Positions 1 to 6,869 of a DNA stretch of 10,270 nucleotides are shown one piece after another. Both the position numbers and the translations under genes were made by a program. Location: NCBI GenBank assembly GCA_964496755.1, contig CAZCBD010000098.1, positions 1 through 10,270 of the forward strand. Reading direction: 5' to 3'. Below the pieces are notes generated by a model. That model was not told the DNA's origin. It made no database searches and worked only from the letters and a program-made list of their open reading frames with translations. Within the stretch, counting starts at the first letter, position 1, and every line of letters begins with the position of its first letter. Source of the DNA: CAZCBD01 sp964496755 (GTDB taxonomy: Bacteria; Bacteroidota; Ignavibacteria; Ignavibacteriales; Melioribacteraceae).

Positions 1-766
1 GGTCAAAATCGAGATCAGCATCCCAATTAAAATCACCTATTTCTAAATAATGCGTCATAAAATCAGCCAGATGCACAATTGCAGCAATAATTTCATCATC
101 ACTATTTTTATATGGAGCATGATGTGTTCTAATAACATTGCAAAGGCGTATTGGCAAATTCCAATTATCGGCAAGGAAATATCCAATTTCATAATGTGTA
201 AGACCGAGTATTTCTCTTTCAGCTTCTTCGAAACTAACTGAATCTAATTTAACTATTTCAAGAATCCGGCCAAACTTTTCAGGAAAAAACTTTCCGATAA
301 CGGCAATACCTAAATCGTGTAATAGACCTGCCACAAATGCTTCGGGACCTATTCTATATCCCAAATCATCCGATATTCTTTTAGATGCACTTCCTGTAAT
401 CAAAGAATGCAACCAAAATTTTCTTTGATCAAAATCTTTTTGTTCGGGACTTTTAAAAGCATCTATCATAGAAAGCGCAACCACAATATTTTTAACGTCC
501 TGAAATCCAATAATCATTATTGCAAAATCAATTGTAGAAACTTTTCTTGGCAAACCATAAAGAGGTGAATTTGCAATTGTCAATACTTTTGACGACAATC
601 CTTGATCCTTGCCTATTACTTCACTCAAATCTGCGGTAGTTGTGTTCGGGTCGCTTAAAAGCTGCGAAACTTGCATCATTACGGTTGATAATGCAGGAAG
701 ATTATAAACTTTTTCCAATTTGCAAATTGTATCTTGCGAAACATTATTACTTTTTATTTTTTCCAT
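1..766 (-). CDS. HDOD-domain protein, second of a tandem pair, 3' end off the window
   Basis: The frame is open from an ATG at 766 to the left edge and gives 255 residues without a stop, so the C-terminus is missing. It is an HDOD domain, a relative of HD phosphohydrolases that usually acts in signalling and regulation rather than as a proven enzyme. The HD-type residues are all visible: H120 (WLHS), H150-D151 (GLLHDLG), H191 (THYEIG), H215-H216, and H232 with D235 (VHLAD). The lysine that follows HDxG in HD-GYP phosphodiesterases is absent (HDLGI), and there is no GYP motif. It starts 16 bases after the stop of the upstream HDOD gene, so the two are probably co-transcribed. No strong Shine-Dalgarno is seen, only TTGGG. 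Against its neighbour, 43 of 67 aligned residues are identical in the stretch from D39 to K105 (hand count), which indicates a tandem duplication. Its signal and partner are unknown. Confidence 0.9.
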   Translation of the reverse strand, partial: MEKIKSNNVSQDTICKLEKVYNLPALSTVMMQVSQLLSDPNTTTADLSEVIGKDQGLSSKVLTIANSPLYGLPRKVSTIDFAIMIIGFQDVKNIVVALSMIDAFKSPEQKDFDQRKFWLHSLITGSASKRISDDLGYRIGPEAFVAGLLHDLGIAVIGKFFPEKFGRILEIVKLDSVSFEEAEREILGLTHYEIGYFLADNWNLPIRLCNVIRTHHAPYKNSDDEIIAAIVHLADFMTHYLEIGDFNWDADLDFD

Positions 767-782
767 ACTACCCAAATATCTA

Positions 783-1664
783 TTAAAAACTAAAATTATT
801 TACTTGTTCTTCAAAAAGCGAACGATAGCCTTCAATAAAACCGGTTAAATAGTCTAAATCCCCTAATTGTAAAATATCAATTATACCGGTATCAATTGCT
901 TTGTTGCTATCCCACAGAAAATCGGCAATTTCTAATTTATAGGTCATATAATCGGCAAGATGTACGATAGCTGTAAGTTCTTTATTTTCCGGTGCATCAA
1001 TGGGGTTGTGATGATAGAGCACAACGTCGGAAAGTTGTTCGGGTAAATTCCATTTTTCCATTAATATTTTCCCGATTTCCGAATGGGTTACACCCATAGC
1101 ACGCAATTCTGCACCGCGCAATGACATTCCGTCTTTTTCAACATTTTCGATAATGCTTTTAAACTCTTTTGTAAAATATTTATTTATAACCGGCAGCCCC
1201 AAATCATGTAATAATCCGGCAGTAAAAGCTTCACCGCTTGTGCTAAAACCCAAATCATCTGCTATTCTTTTTGCTGCGGTTGCCACCATTATAGAATGTG
1301 TCCAATATTGCTTCGAATCAAACCTCTTATCACCAATAGTTTTTAACGAATCCATCATTGAAAGGGCAATTACAATATTTTTGATATGATTAAAGCCAAG
1401 AATCACAATTGCAAACTCAATGGTTGAAACCCTTCTTGGTATTCCATATAAGGGTGAATTTGCAACCGAAAGCACCTTTGCCACCAATCCCTGATCTTTG
1501 CTTATTACTTTTGATAATTGAGTTGCACTTGAAGACGGGTCGTTAATTATCTTAGTAACTTCATAAACAACAATTGGAATTGAAGGTAAATTGGTAATTG
1601 AAGAAAGAATTCTACCAGCCCTTTCTTTTCTTTTTTGAATATTTCCGGAGACTATATCATTCAT
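783..1664 (-). CDS. HDOD-domain protein, first of a tandem pair
   Basis: A 293-residue soluble protein made of one HDOD domain (about residues 17-250) and a short helical C-terminal tail. HD-type positions are retained: H123 (WTHS), H153-D154 (GLLHDLG), H194 (THSEIG), H218-H219 (YHHNP), and H235 with D238 (VHLAD). A metal site is therefore possible, but HDxGK is replaced by HDLGL and there is no GYP motif, so cyclic-di-GMP hydrolysis should not be assumed. No receiver, GGDEF or other output domain is attached. The gene follows the sigma-factor gene after 59 bases and precedes its paralogue by 16 bases. HDOD proteins have been tied to motility and stress control in other bacteria (for example GsmR of Xanthomonas). 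With this context, a regulator of flagellar expression or function is a reasonable inference. The ATG at 1664 has only a weak purine-rich leader (AAGAAAG). Confidence 0.92.
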   Translation of the reverse strand: MNDIVSGNIQKRKERAGRILSSITNLPSIPIVVYEVTKIINDPSSSATQLSKVISKDQGLVAKVLSVANSPLYGIPRRVSTIEFAIVILGFNHIKNIVIALSMMDSLKTIGDKRFDSKQYWTHSIMVATAAKRIADDLGFSTSGEAFTAGLLHDLGLPVINKYFTKEFKSIIENVEKDGMSLRGAELRAMGVTHSEIGKILMEKWNLPEQLSDVVLYHHNPIDAPENKELTAIVHLADYMTYKLEIADFLWDSNKAIDTGIIDILQLGDLDYLTGFIEGYRSLFEEQVNNFSF

Positions 1665-1723
1665 AGAATCAGCTTTCTTATTAGTATTCCGCCTTTTAAC
1701 AGCAATGTTCCGAGCTATATTTT

Positions 1724-2353
1724 TTAGTCGTAACGCTTGTTTATTTTATTTTTAAGATCTTTAATTATTTTCGAATGAATTTGCGAAACTCTGGAAATAG
1801 TTATATCTAAAATTTCAGCAATTTCGCTGTAGTTTAAATTTTCATAATAATAAAGAGAAATGATAATTCGATCTCTTTCGTTTAATTTTTCAATTAAACG
1901 TCTGAGTATATTTTTTTGTTCTCCTTTGTCCAAAATTTCATCGGGTTTTTTTTCTTTCGACGGAATAATATCATTTAAAGAATATCCTTCATCATTATCA
2001 AAAGAATTATCCAGCGAAACATTTTTGTAAATAAGCTCATTATCACTATTGTAACTTCTCGGTTTAATTTGCAATTTTCTCAATTCGTCAATTATTTTTC
2101 CACGAATTCTTTGAATTGCATAAGTTTCAAATTTTGTTCCGTAATCAGGGTCAAATCTGTCAATTGCTTCGCTTAAACCCTCAACTCCAAACTGAAAATA
2201 ATCACGTTCATCTACGATATTCAAATTCATAAATTTGGAATGATGAATTACATAATGGACAAGATTTTGGTAGTTTGACATTATTTGCCTTTTAATATCG
2301 GCATTTGGGGACTCCTTATACATACCCCACAAAGTTTCATTCTTCAGTTTCAT
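1724..2353 (-). CDS. fliA: FliA-type (sigma-28) flagellar sigma factor, apparently lacking region 3
   Basis: A sigma-70-family protein that should direct RNA polymerase to late flagellar promoters. Numbered from the ATG at 2353 (209 residues), region 2 spans about 23-100. It includes DYFQFGVEGLSEAIDRFDP, the KFETYA segment and RIRGKIIDELR, and ends in the PRS seen in FliA/SigD/WhiG proteins. Region 4 spans about 143-203, with LYYYENLNYSEIAEIL and the recognition helix SRVSQIHSK. Only about ten residues separate PRS from the SLD...NDIIPS linker that normally follows region 3. The roughly 50-60-residue region 3 is therefore missing, and the protein is shorter than the usual 235-260. No frameshift remnant is seen: the frame is intact on both sides. 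A GTG at 2359 could add two residues. Neither start has a strong Shine-Dalgarno, and the start lies inside the preceding gene, which suggests translational coupling. The sigma-28 class is clear; the exact ortholog name is slightly less so. Confidence 0.9.
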   Translation of the reverse strand: MKLKNETLWGMYKESPNADIKRQIMSNYQNLVHYVIHHSKFMNLNIVDERDYFQFGVEGLSEAIDRFDPDYGTKFETYAIQRIRGKIIDELRKLQIKPRSYNSDNELIYKNVSLDNSFDNDEGYSLNDIIPSKEKKPDEILDKGEQKNILRRLIEKLNERDRIIISLYYYENLNYSEIAEILDITISRVSQIHSKIIKDLKNKINKRYD

Positions 2354-2579
2354 TTGCACTCATATAATTTTGTTGACCTAACTTACTTGCTTTTTCTAAA
2401 GAGGTTTTATTAATAGCTCTTACAAATAATATAGCTAAAATTACAATTAAAATTGTAACTGCAAAAAATAAAATAAAAGCTTTTAGTATAACATCTTCAG
2501 GAGAATATCCTTTTTGACTAAAAATTACAAGTGAAATAAAAAAAACAAGTAAACCAAATCTAAAAATTATTTTATCCAT
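2337..2579 (-). CDS. Small two-helix membrane protein of unknown function
   Basis: I do not recognise this family. The 80-residue product has two hydrophobic segments, about residues 7-21 and 33-55. They are joined by a short polar loop (QKGYSPEDVILK) and followed by a charged, hydrophilic tail rich in Lys, Glu and Asn. Either both ends face the cytoplasm or the first segment is a signal anchor. The reading frame is credible: it has an AGGAGG ribosome binding site four bases before the ATG, and its 3' end overlaps the sigma-factor gene by 17-23 bases in another frame. It sits between flhG and fliA, 113 bases after flhG. Because of the overlap it is probably co-translated with the sigma factor. 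It might be a membrane anchor, a modulator of the sigma factor or an accessory motility protein. The sequence does not choose among these. It is not an evident FlgM, which is a soluble anti-sigma factor. Confidence 0.75.
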   Translation of the reverse strand: MDKIIFRFGLLVFFISLVIFSQKGYSPEDVILKAFILFFAVTILIVILAILFVRAINKTSLEKASKLGQQNYMSANETEE

Positions 2580-2583
2580 TTTT

Positions 2584-2589
2584 CCTCCT
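2584..2589 (-). promoter_or_regulatory. Strong ribosome binding site of the 80-residue membrane protein
   Basis: The minus strand reads AGGAGG, four bases before the ATG at 2579. It is the best Shine-Dalgarno match in the window, where most genes rely on overlap coupling or have weak sites. It supports this small gene being real and suggests it is the first gene of a translation unit that continues into the sigma-factor gene. Confidence 0.8.
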
Positions 2590-2606
2590 ACAGATAAAGC
2601 TCAATG

Positions 2607-2615
2607 ATTGTACCA
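2607..2615 (-). promoter_or_regulatory. Possible extended -10 promoter ahead of the small membrane protein and fliA
   Basis: The minus strand reads TGGTACAAT, a TGn extension plus five of six bases of TATAAT. It lies 28 bases before the start codon and is preceded by an A8 run. No convincing -35 hexamer is found 16-18 bases upstream, which is tolerated when an extended -10 is present. The spacing and the 113-base gap fit a separate promoter for the small gene, fliA and the HDOD genes. AT-rich DNA yields such matches by chance, and sigma specificity in this organism is unknown. Confidence 0.3.
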
Positions 2616-2657
2616 GTTTTTTTTATGCATTAAATTAAATCTTTTGTATATAAATCG

Positions 2658-2685
2658 ATATTTTTTATTAATTCTTAAAAAATAT
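2658..2685 (-). repeat. Perfect 10-bp inverted repeat just after flhG
   Basis: ATATTTTTTA at 2658-2667 and its exact reverse complement at 2676-2685 flank an 8-base loop. The end of the structure lies 7 bases past the flhG stop codon. The stem is pure A/T, so it is a weak hairpin and not a standard GC-rich intrinsic terminator. It could attenuate readthrough from flhG into the next gene, or be a DNA operator. Local composition makes chance quite possible. Confidence 0.35.
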
Positions 2686-2692
2686 TTTTAAT

Positions 2693-3517
2693 CTAAATTT
2701 GCCTATTATTATCCACTTGCATATAAACGGAAATTTCATTACAAATTATTTTAAACTCATCTAAAATTGATTTTGAATGATTTTCACCAAATAATGGTTT
2801 TTGATTTTTAACCGACTGCATAGCATCTTTCGAAAAATTAACAACTCCCATTAACTTAATAGGAAACTTTAAAAAATGTAAAGAAGCACGCTTCAGATTC
2901 TCAAAACCAATTTCACCATCTTCGGTGCTTAATGATTTATTTACTATAATCAACCTGTCATTTAAATAATTTATTTGCTTCAAAATTTTCAAAATAACAT
3001 ACGAATCCATTACCGAAGTAGGATCTGTATTTAATACAATTATATTATAAGTGGAATTTTTAAGAACTGCAACCGTAAAATTGCTTGCCCCCGAAGAATT
3101 ATCAATTAGAATTATATCGTATTCATTATTTATTCTTTGTAATTCAAGAAACATTCTGTTTATATCAATTTCGGAAATTCTACTTTCCAAACCGGAAATT
3201 CCGGAGATTAAATCCAAATTTTTAATAACCGAATAAATTATATTTTCAAATTTTTCTTTTCCCAAAAAATAATCCGAAAGATTTTTTTTGGGATTTATAT
3301 TTAACATTGTATTCAAATTTGCAAAATTAAAATCCGCATCAACTAATAAAACTTTGTTGCCTAATTCGGCTAATTTTACAGCTATATTTAGAATTAAAAA
3401 ACTTTTTCCCGTACCCCCTTTCCCCGAAGAAAAAGAAAAAATCGGTATATCTTTTTGTCGATTTTTTCTTTCAAAATCATTAGTTAAATCGGCAATTCGT
3501 TTTGCTTGACTAATCAT
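2693..3517 (-). CDS. flhG: FlhG (YlxH/FleN-type MinD-family ATPase), regulator of flagellar number and placement
   Basis: The 274-residue protein is a MinD/ParA-fold ATPase of the type that partners FlhF. The deviant Walker A is SGKGGTGKS (31-39) with the signature lysine K33. The A' motif is LLVDADFNFANL, with D60 and D62. The switch II/Walker B position reads IILIDNSSG, with D139 and G143 kept where FlhG proteins usually have DTGAG. The first residues (SQAKRIADL) resemble the N-terminal DQAxxLR motif by which FlhG stimulates FlhF GTPase, though D is S and the final R is A. The C-terminal segment around 248-267 could form the membrane-binding amphipathic helix typical of the family, but I am less sure of it. 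The ATG overlaps the flhF stop as ATGA, the arrangement expected for this functional pair. There is no strong Shine-Dalgarno. Length is normal for FlhG. Confidence 0.93.
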   Translation of the reverse strand: MISQAKRIADLTNDFERKNRQKDIPIFSFSSGKGGTGKSFLILNIAVKLAELGNKVLLVDADFNFANLNTMLNINPKKNLSDYFLGKEKFENIIYSVIKNLDLISGISGLESRISEIDINRMFLELQRINNEYDIILIDNSSGASNFTVAVLKNSTYNIIVLNTDPTSVMDSYVILKILKQINYLNDRLIIVNKSLSTEDGEIGFENLKRASLHFLKFPIKLMGVVNFSKDAMQSVKNQKPLFGENHSKSILDEFKIICNEISVYMQVDNNRQI

Positions 3518-4776
3518 TGATTAACTTTTCCGGAATAAATTAAGTTTGCAATAAACTCCGAATCGGCAGCAATAATATCATCGGGAATAACCTGCCCATT
3601 CGTTAAATATTTAATTGGTGTTGCAGTAATATTTGCAACATTTAATAGACTGCCATAAGTAACAGCCTCATCTATTTTACTAAATATTAATCCGTTATAA
3701 TTTAAAATTCTGAATTTTGTTGCCACATCAATCATATATTTGGAAGTACCGGTTGAATTTAAAACCAAATAATTTTCATCAAGTTTTACAACAGATAAAA
3801 ATTTTGCTACATCTTGTAAATGAGATTTATCGTTTTGACTTCGGCCAACCGTATCAACAAAAATTAAATCTTTATTTTTAAATTTGTTTACGTGTTTTTT
3901 AAGTTCTTCCGGATCATAAGCAATTAAAAGGTCAATATTACTAACTTCCGAAAAAACTTTTAGCTGATCTAAAGCACCAAGTCTATATGTATCAATCGTA
4001 ATTAGACCCACATCAAGTTTATGCAATATTTTTGAAATTAGCGCAAGTTTTGCAATGCAGGTTGTTTTTCCAACTCCGGTTGGGCCTACCATTCCAATAA
4101 TCTTGGGTTTTCTTTTCTTTGTTACCTCAAACCCCTCGGTAGGAATCATTGCCGATAAAACCGATATTGTGTATTGATCAATATTTTCCGGCGTTAGAAG
4201 ATTTTGATACCTGTTCAGTTGAGTAGAGATTTTATCAACAAATCTTTTTTCAACATCGTGGCTAATTAATATTTCTTCTATTTCATTTATTACATTATTT
4301 ATTGTCGTATTGGATTTATTTATTTTCTCTGCATTTACTTTTTCTGCATTTATTTTCTCTGCATTTATTTTTTCATTGAATGGAAATTTTTTATTGCCGC
4401 CTGTAAAATCCATTTTATTTTTAGTTTGAAATTTTCCTTTACTTAATTCTTCCTCGTTTAATCTTTTCTCATTTAATTTTTCTTTTTGTTGTTTAAAGTT
4501 AATCTTAATTTCACTTTCGAAATTATTTTTAAATGTATCTCTAATCTCGGAATTTATATTCCCCCCCGATTTATTTTTTTCAATATTTACTGGGGTTTCG
4601 TGCAAGTTATCTGTATTGGTATCGGTTTCCAGCCCGGCGGTTACTTCAAACATTTTTTTTTGATTAGCCCCGTTAAGCATTCTTGTTGAAAGCACAACAG
4701 CTTCATCACCCAATTCAACTTTCATTTTTTCAATTGCTTTTTTTAAGCTTGGAGCTAGAAATTTTCTTATTTGCAT
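3514..4776 (-). CDS. flhF: FlhF, SRP-type GTPase for flagellar placement and assembly
   Basis: FlhF is the third SRP GTPase and guides early flagellar assembly to the right cell site. From the ATG at 4776 it has 420 residues. The N-terminal B domain opens MQIRKFLAPSLKKAI and contains ELGDEAVVLSTR. A long hydrophilic linker (about 45-160) is rich in N, K and E. The N domain follows, and then the G domain. The P-loop is GPTGVGKTT (231-239), DTYRLGALDQL is at 263-273, and G3 is DTVGR (308-312), where most relatives have DTAGR. The G4 motif is SKID (365-368) instead of TKxD. An upstream TTG at 4791 would add five residues, but it lies next to the AGAGG ribosome binding site of the 4776 ATG, so 4776 is preferred. 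The linker carries a 5-residue tandem repeat and a G7 tract. flhA ends 33 bases upstream, and flhG overlaps downstream. Confidence 0.95.
   Translation of the reverse strand: MQIRKFLAPSLKKAIEKMKVELGDEAVVLSTRMLNGANQKKMFEVTAGLETDTNTDNLHETPVNIEKNKSGGNINSEIRDTFKNNFESEIKINFKQQKEKLNEKRLNEEELSKGKFQTKNKMDFTGGNKKFPFNEKINAEKINAEKVNAEKINKSNTTINNVINEIEEILISHDVEKRFVDKISTQLNRYQNLLTPENIDQYTISVLSAMIPTEGFEVTKKRKPKIIGMVGPTGVGKTTCIAKLALISKILHKLDVGLITIDTYRLGALDQLKVFSEVSNIDLLIAYDPEELKKHVNKFKNKDLIFVDTVGRSQNDKSHLQDVAKFLSVVKLDENYLVLNSTGTSKYMIDVATKFRILNYNGLIFSKIDEAVTYGSLLNVANITATPIKYLTNGQVIPDDIIAADSEFIANLIYSGKVNQ
4312..4371 (-). repeat. Four-copy 15-bp tandem repeat inside flhF
   Basis: The coding strand repeats a 15-base unit encoding EKINA, EKINA, EKVNA, EKINK (FlhF residues 135-154 in the 420-residue numbering). 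The three copies in 4327-4371 differ by only one or two bases. The copy at 4312-4326 is diverged, with 10 of 15 bases matching. The unit is a multiple of three, so gain or loss of copies would change linker length without breaking the frame. It lies in the variable linker between the B domain and the NG domains. Confidence 0.9.
4561..4567 (-). other. G7 homopolymer tract in the flhF coding strand
   Basis: Seven consecutive C on the plus strand (G on the coding strand) encode part of Ser-Gly-Gly at about FlhF residues 70-72. Long G/C runs are out of character in this AT-rich DNA. Slippage by one base would end translation before the GTPase domain. An A9 run at 4653-4661 lies further upstream in the same gene. 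Whether the tract varies cannot be told from one sequence. Confidence 0.6.
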
Positions 4777-4780
4777 TAAA

Positions 4781-4788
4781 ACCTCTTT
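4781..4788 (-). promoter_or_regulatory. Ribosome binding site that fixes the flhF start
   Basis: The minus strand reads AAAGAGGT, with GAGG five bases before the ATG at 4776. The in-frame TTG at 4791 lies beside this site, so the longer reading would start within the Shine-Dalgarno region. The ATG is also where the conserved B-domain sequence of FlhF begins. Confidence 0.75.
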
Positions 4789-4809
4789 CAAAAATCTTTT
4801 AATGTGAAA

Positions 4810-6849
4810 TTAAATTTCCAATTTACCGATAAATTCAATTTCAACATTCGATGGTAATTCCGTGTATGAAACAACAGCAACTTCGGCAAAGGTTGAATGA
4901 ATTAATCTAAAAAAGTATGGACGAATAGTAGCCGAAGTTATAAACAAAGGCATATATCCCAAGTTTCTGAATGTATCCATAAATCCGGAAATTGCTTGTT
5001 GAAGCGATTGTAACATTTCCGGAGTTAATCCTAATGTTTGGGTTGCCTCTTCTTGCTTCGATAATGCATCCGTCATATGGTTTTCAATTGCTTCACCCAA
5101 TGCCACTGCATGAATTATATTGTATTGATCTTTATATAAAGATGCAATTGTATCGCCTAAAGAATGCCTAACGTATTCGGTTAGCACATCAATATTTTTA
5201 GTTACTTTTGAATAATCGATTAAGGATTCCAAAATCTGCACTAAATCTTTTATCGGGATTAATTCCTTAAGTAGATTTTGTAAAACCTTTTGAATAGTTC
5301 CTAATGATAAAACTTCCGGATTAATATCTTCTATTACGGCCGCATAATCTTTTTTAAGATTTTCCAATAATTGTTTAACCGATTGGCGCGATAAAATTTT
5401 ATCGAAATTCATTTTAATGGTTTCTTGCAAATGGGTAGATAAGACTGAAATTGCATCTACCACCGTATAACCGAGTATTTCGGCTTTTTCTTTTTCCTGA
5501 TCGTCAACCCAAAAACCTTCCAAATCAAATGCAGGATCGCGAGTAGGAATCCCGCTTAGGGATTCTTCAATTCCACCCGGATTCATTGCCAAAAAACGAT
5601 CGCTAAAAATTTCGTATTGGGCTACCAAGTTACCTTTAATTTTAATTATGTATTCGTTCGGAGAAAGTTGTAAATTATCACGAACACGTACGGGCGGAAC
5701 AACAATTCCATATTCCAAAGCAATATATTTTCTGGTCGAAGAAATTTTTTGAAATAAATTTCCACCCTGATTTTCATCTACCAACGAAATTAATCCATAT
5801 CCTATTTCAATTTCAATCGGGTCAACCTGCAAATAAGATTCAACTTTTTCTTCCGATTTTTCTTCTTCTTGTTCTTCTTGAATTATTTCTTCAACTTCCT
5901 CTTTTTTAATATTCTTTTTGGTAAAATAAGTTGCGCCACCAATTAAAACACTTAATAACAAAAAGGGTACGGTTGGCATTCCGGGCACAAGTGCAAATAA
6001 AAATACCGCTCCGGAAACCACACCAAGAACTCTAGGATTAGACAGCAACTGCCTTTTCATTTGGCCGTCCATTGTTTCGCCGCTGGCAGTTTTTGTAACC
6101 ACCATACCTGCCGATGTGGCAATTAATAAAGCCGGTACTTGCGAAACCAATCCGTCGCCAATAGTTAAAATTGTATAAGTTTGAAGCGCTTGAGAAATGT
6201 CCATATTGTTTTGAACAACACCAATTACAATTCCGCCTATAATATTAATTACATTTATCAAAATACCGGCAATGGCATCACCACGAACAAATTTACTTGC
6301 ACCATCCATTGCACCGTAAAATTCTGCTTCTTTTGAAATTGTTTCACGTCTGGAACGAGCTTCATCTTCCGTAATAATTCCACTACTTAAATCCGCATCA
6401 ATAGCCATTTGTTTTCCGGGCATTCCATCTAAGGTAAAACGAGCTGCAACTTCCGAAATTCGTCCGGAACCTTTTACTATTACAACAAATTGAATAATCA
6501 CTAAAATTAAGAAAATTACAAACCCAACTACATAACTGCCGCCAACAACAAATTGTCCGAAAGTTTCGATTACTTTTCCTGCATAGCCTTCCAATAAAAT
6601 CAATCTTGTTGAACTTATATTTAAGGCAAGTCTGAAAAGCGTTAATACCAAAAGCAAACTCGGGAAAACAGATATTTCTAAGGCTTTTTGTATATAAAGC
6701 GAAACTATGAGAATTAATACGGCAAACGAAATATTTAATGCCAAAAGAAAATCGAGTAGTGCAGGCGGTAATGGAATAATCATAAGCCCAAGCATAAAAA
6801 TTATTGCAAAGGCAAAAATAATGTCGGTATGTTTGAATATTTTATCCAT
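4810..6849 (-). CDS. flhA: FlhA, flagellar type III export gate protein
   Basis: FlhA forms the nonameric export gate, uses the proton motive force and docks chaperone-substrate complexes. The 679 residues are of normal length. The N-terminal membrane domain (about 1-310) has around eight hydrophobic helices. These include LFRLALNISSTRL (71-83) and the conserved FHIPEP cytoplasmic loop at about 128-190 (GRISEVAARFTLDGMPGKQM, D151 and D153, then GAMDGASKFVRGDAIAG). A glutamate-rich linker (317-336) leads to the soluble C-terminal domain (about 345-679). That domain contains VPPVRVRDN, IEDINPEVLSLG, and a late VVSYTELP. The flagellar gene neighbourhood and family match exclude a virulence injectisome protein. 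The ATG at 6849 lacks a recognisable Shine-Dalgarno, and a 96-base gap separates it from flhB, the longest break within the export block. Confidence 0.98.
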   Translation of the reverse strand: MDKIFKHTDIIFAFAIIFMLGLMIIPLPPALLDFLLALNISFAVLILIVSLYIQKALEISVFPSLLLVLTLFRLALNISSTRLILLEGYAGKVIETFGQFVVGGSYVVGFVIFLILVIIQFVVIVKGSGRISEVAARFTLDGMPGKQMAIDADLSSGIITEDEARSRRETISKEAEFYGAMDGASKFVRGDAIAGILINVINIIGGIVIGVVQNNMDISQALQTYTILTIGDGLVSQVPALLIATSAGMVVTKTASGETMDGQMKRQLLSNPRVLGVVSGAVFLFALVPGMPTVPFLLLSVLIGGATYFTKKNIKKEEVEEIIQEEQEEEKSEEKVESYLQVDPIEIEIGYGLISLVDENQGGNLFQKISSTRKYIALEYGIVVPPVRVRDNLQLSPNEYIIKIKGNLVAQYEIFSDRFLAMNPGGIEESLSGIPTRDPAFDLEGFWVDDQEKEKAEILGYTVVDAISVLSTHLQETIKMNFDKILSRQSVKQLLENLKKDYAAVIEDINPEVLSLGTIQKVLQNLLKELIPIKDLVQILESLIDYSKVTKNIDVLTEYVRHSLGDTIASLYKDQYNIIHAVALGEAIENHMTDALSKQEEATQTLGLTPEMLQSLQQAISGFMDTFRNLGYMPLFITSATIRPYFFRLIHSTFAEVAVVSYTELPSNVEIEFIGKLEI

Positions 6850-6869
6850 TAAAAACTATAAAAATTCCG

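Noticed and set aside
50..241. Open reading frame on the plus strand
   Set aside because: It lies antisense within the HDOD coding frame, has a cysteine- and methionine-rich low-quality translation, and no ribosome binding site. The other plus-strand frames (1153-1389, 3051-3236, 3288-3509, 4486-4689, 6707-6934, 7562-7783) were judged antisense shadows for the same reasons.
1..766. Cyclic-di-GMP phosphodiesterase (HD-GYP) activity for the HDOD proteins
   Set aside because: The HD residues are present, but the HDxGK lysine and the GYP motif are not, and the overall pattern is HDOD.
1665..1723. Sigma-28 promoter before the first HDOD gene
   Set aside because: A TAAA and a partial CTAATAA are present, but the spacing is about 9 bases instead of about 15 and only five of eight -10 positions match.
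2658..2685. Intrinsic terminator after flhG
   Set aside because: The inverted repeat is perfect but contains only A/T pairs and is not followed by a clean U-run, so I list it as a repeat rather than a terminator.
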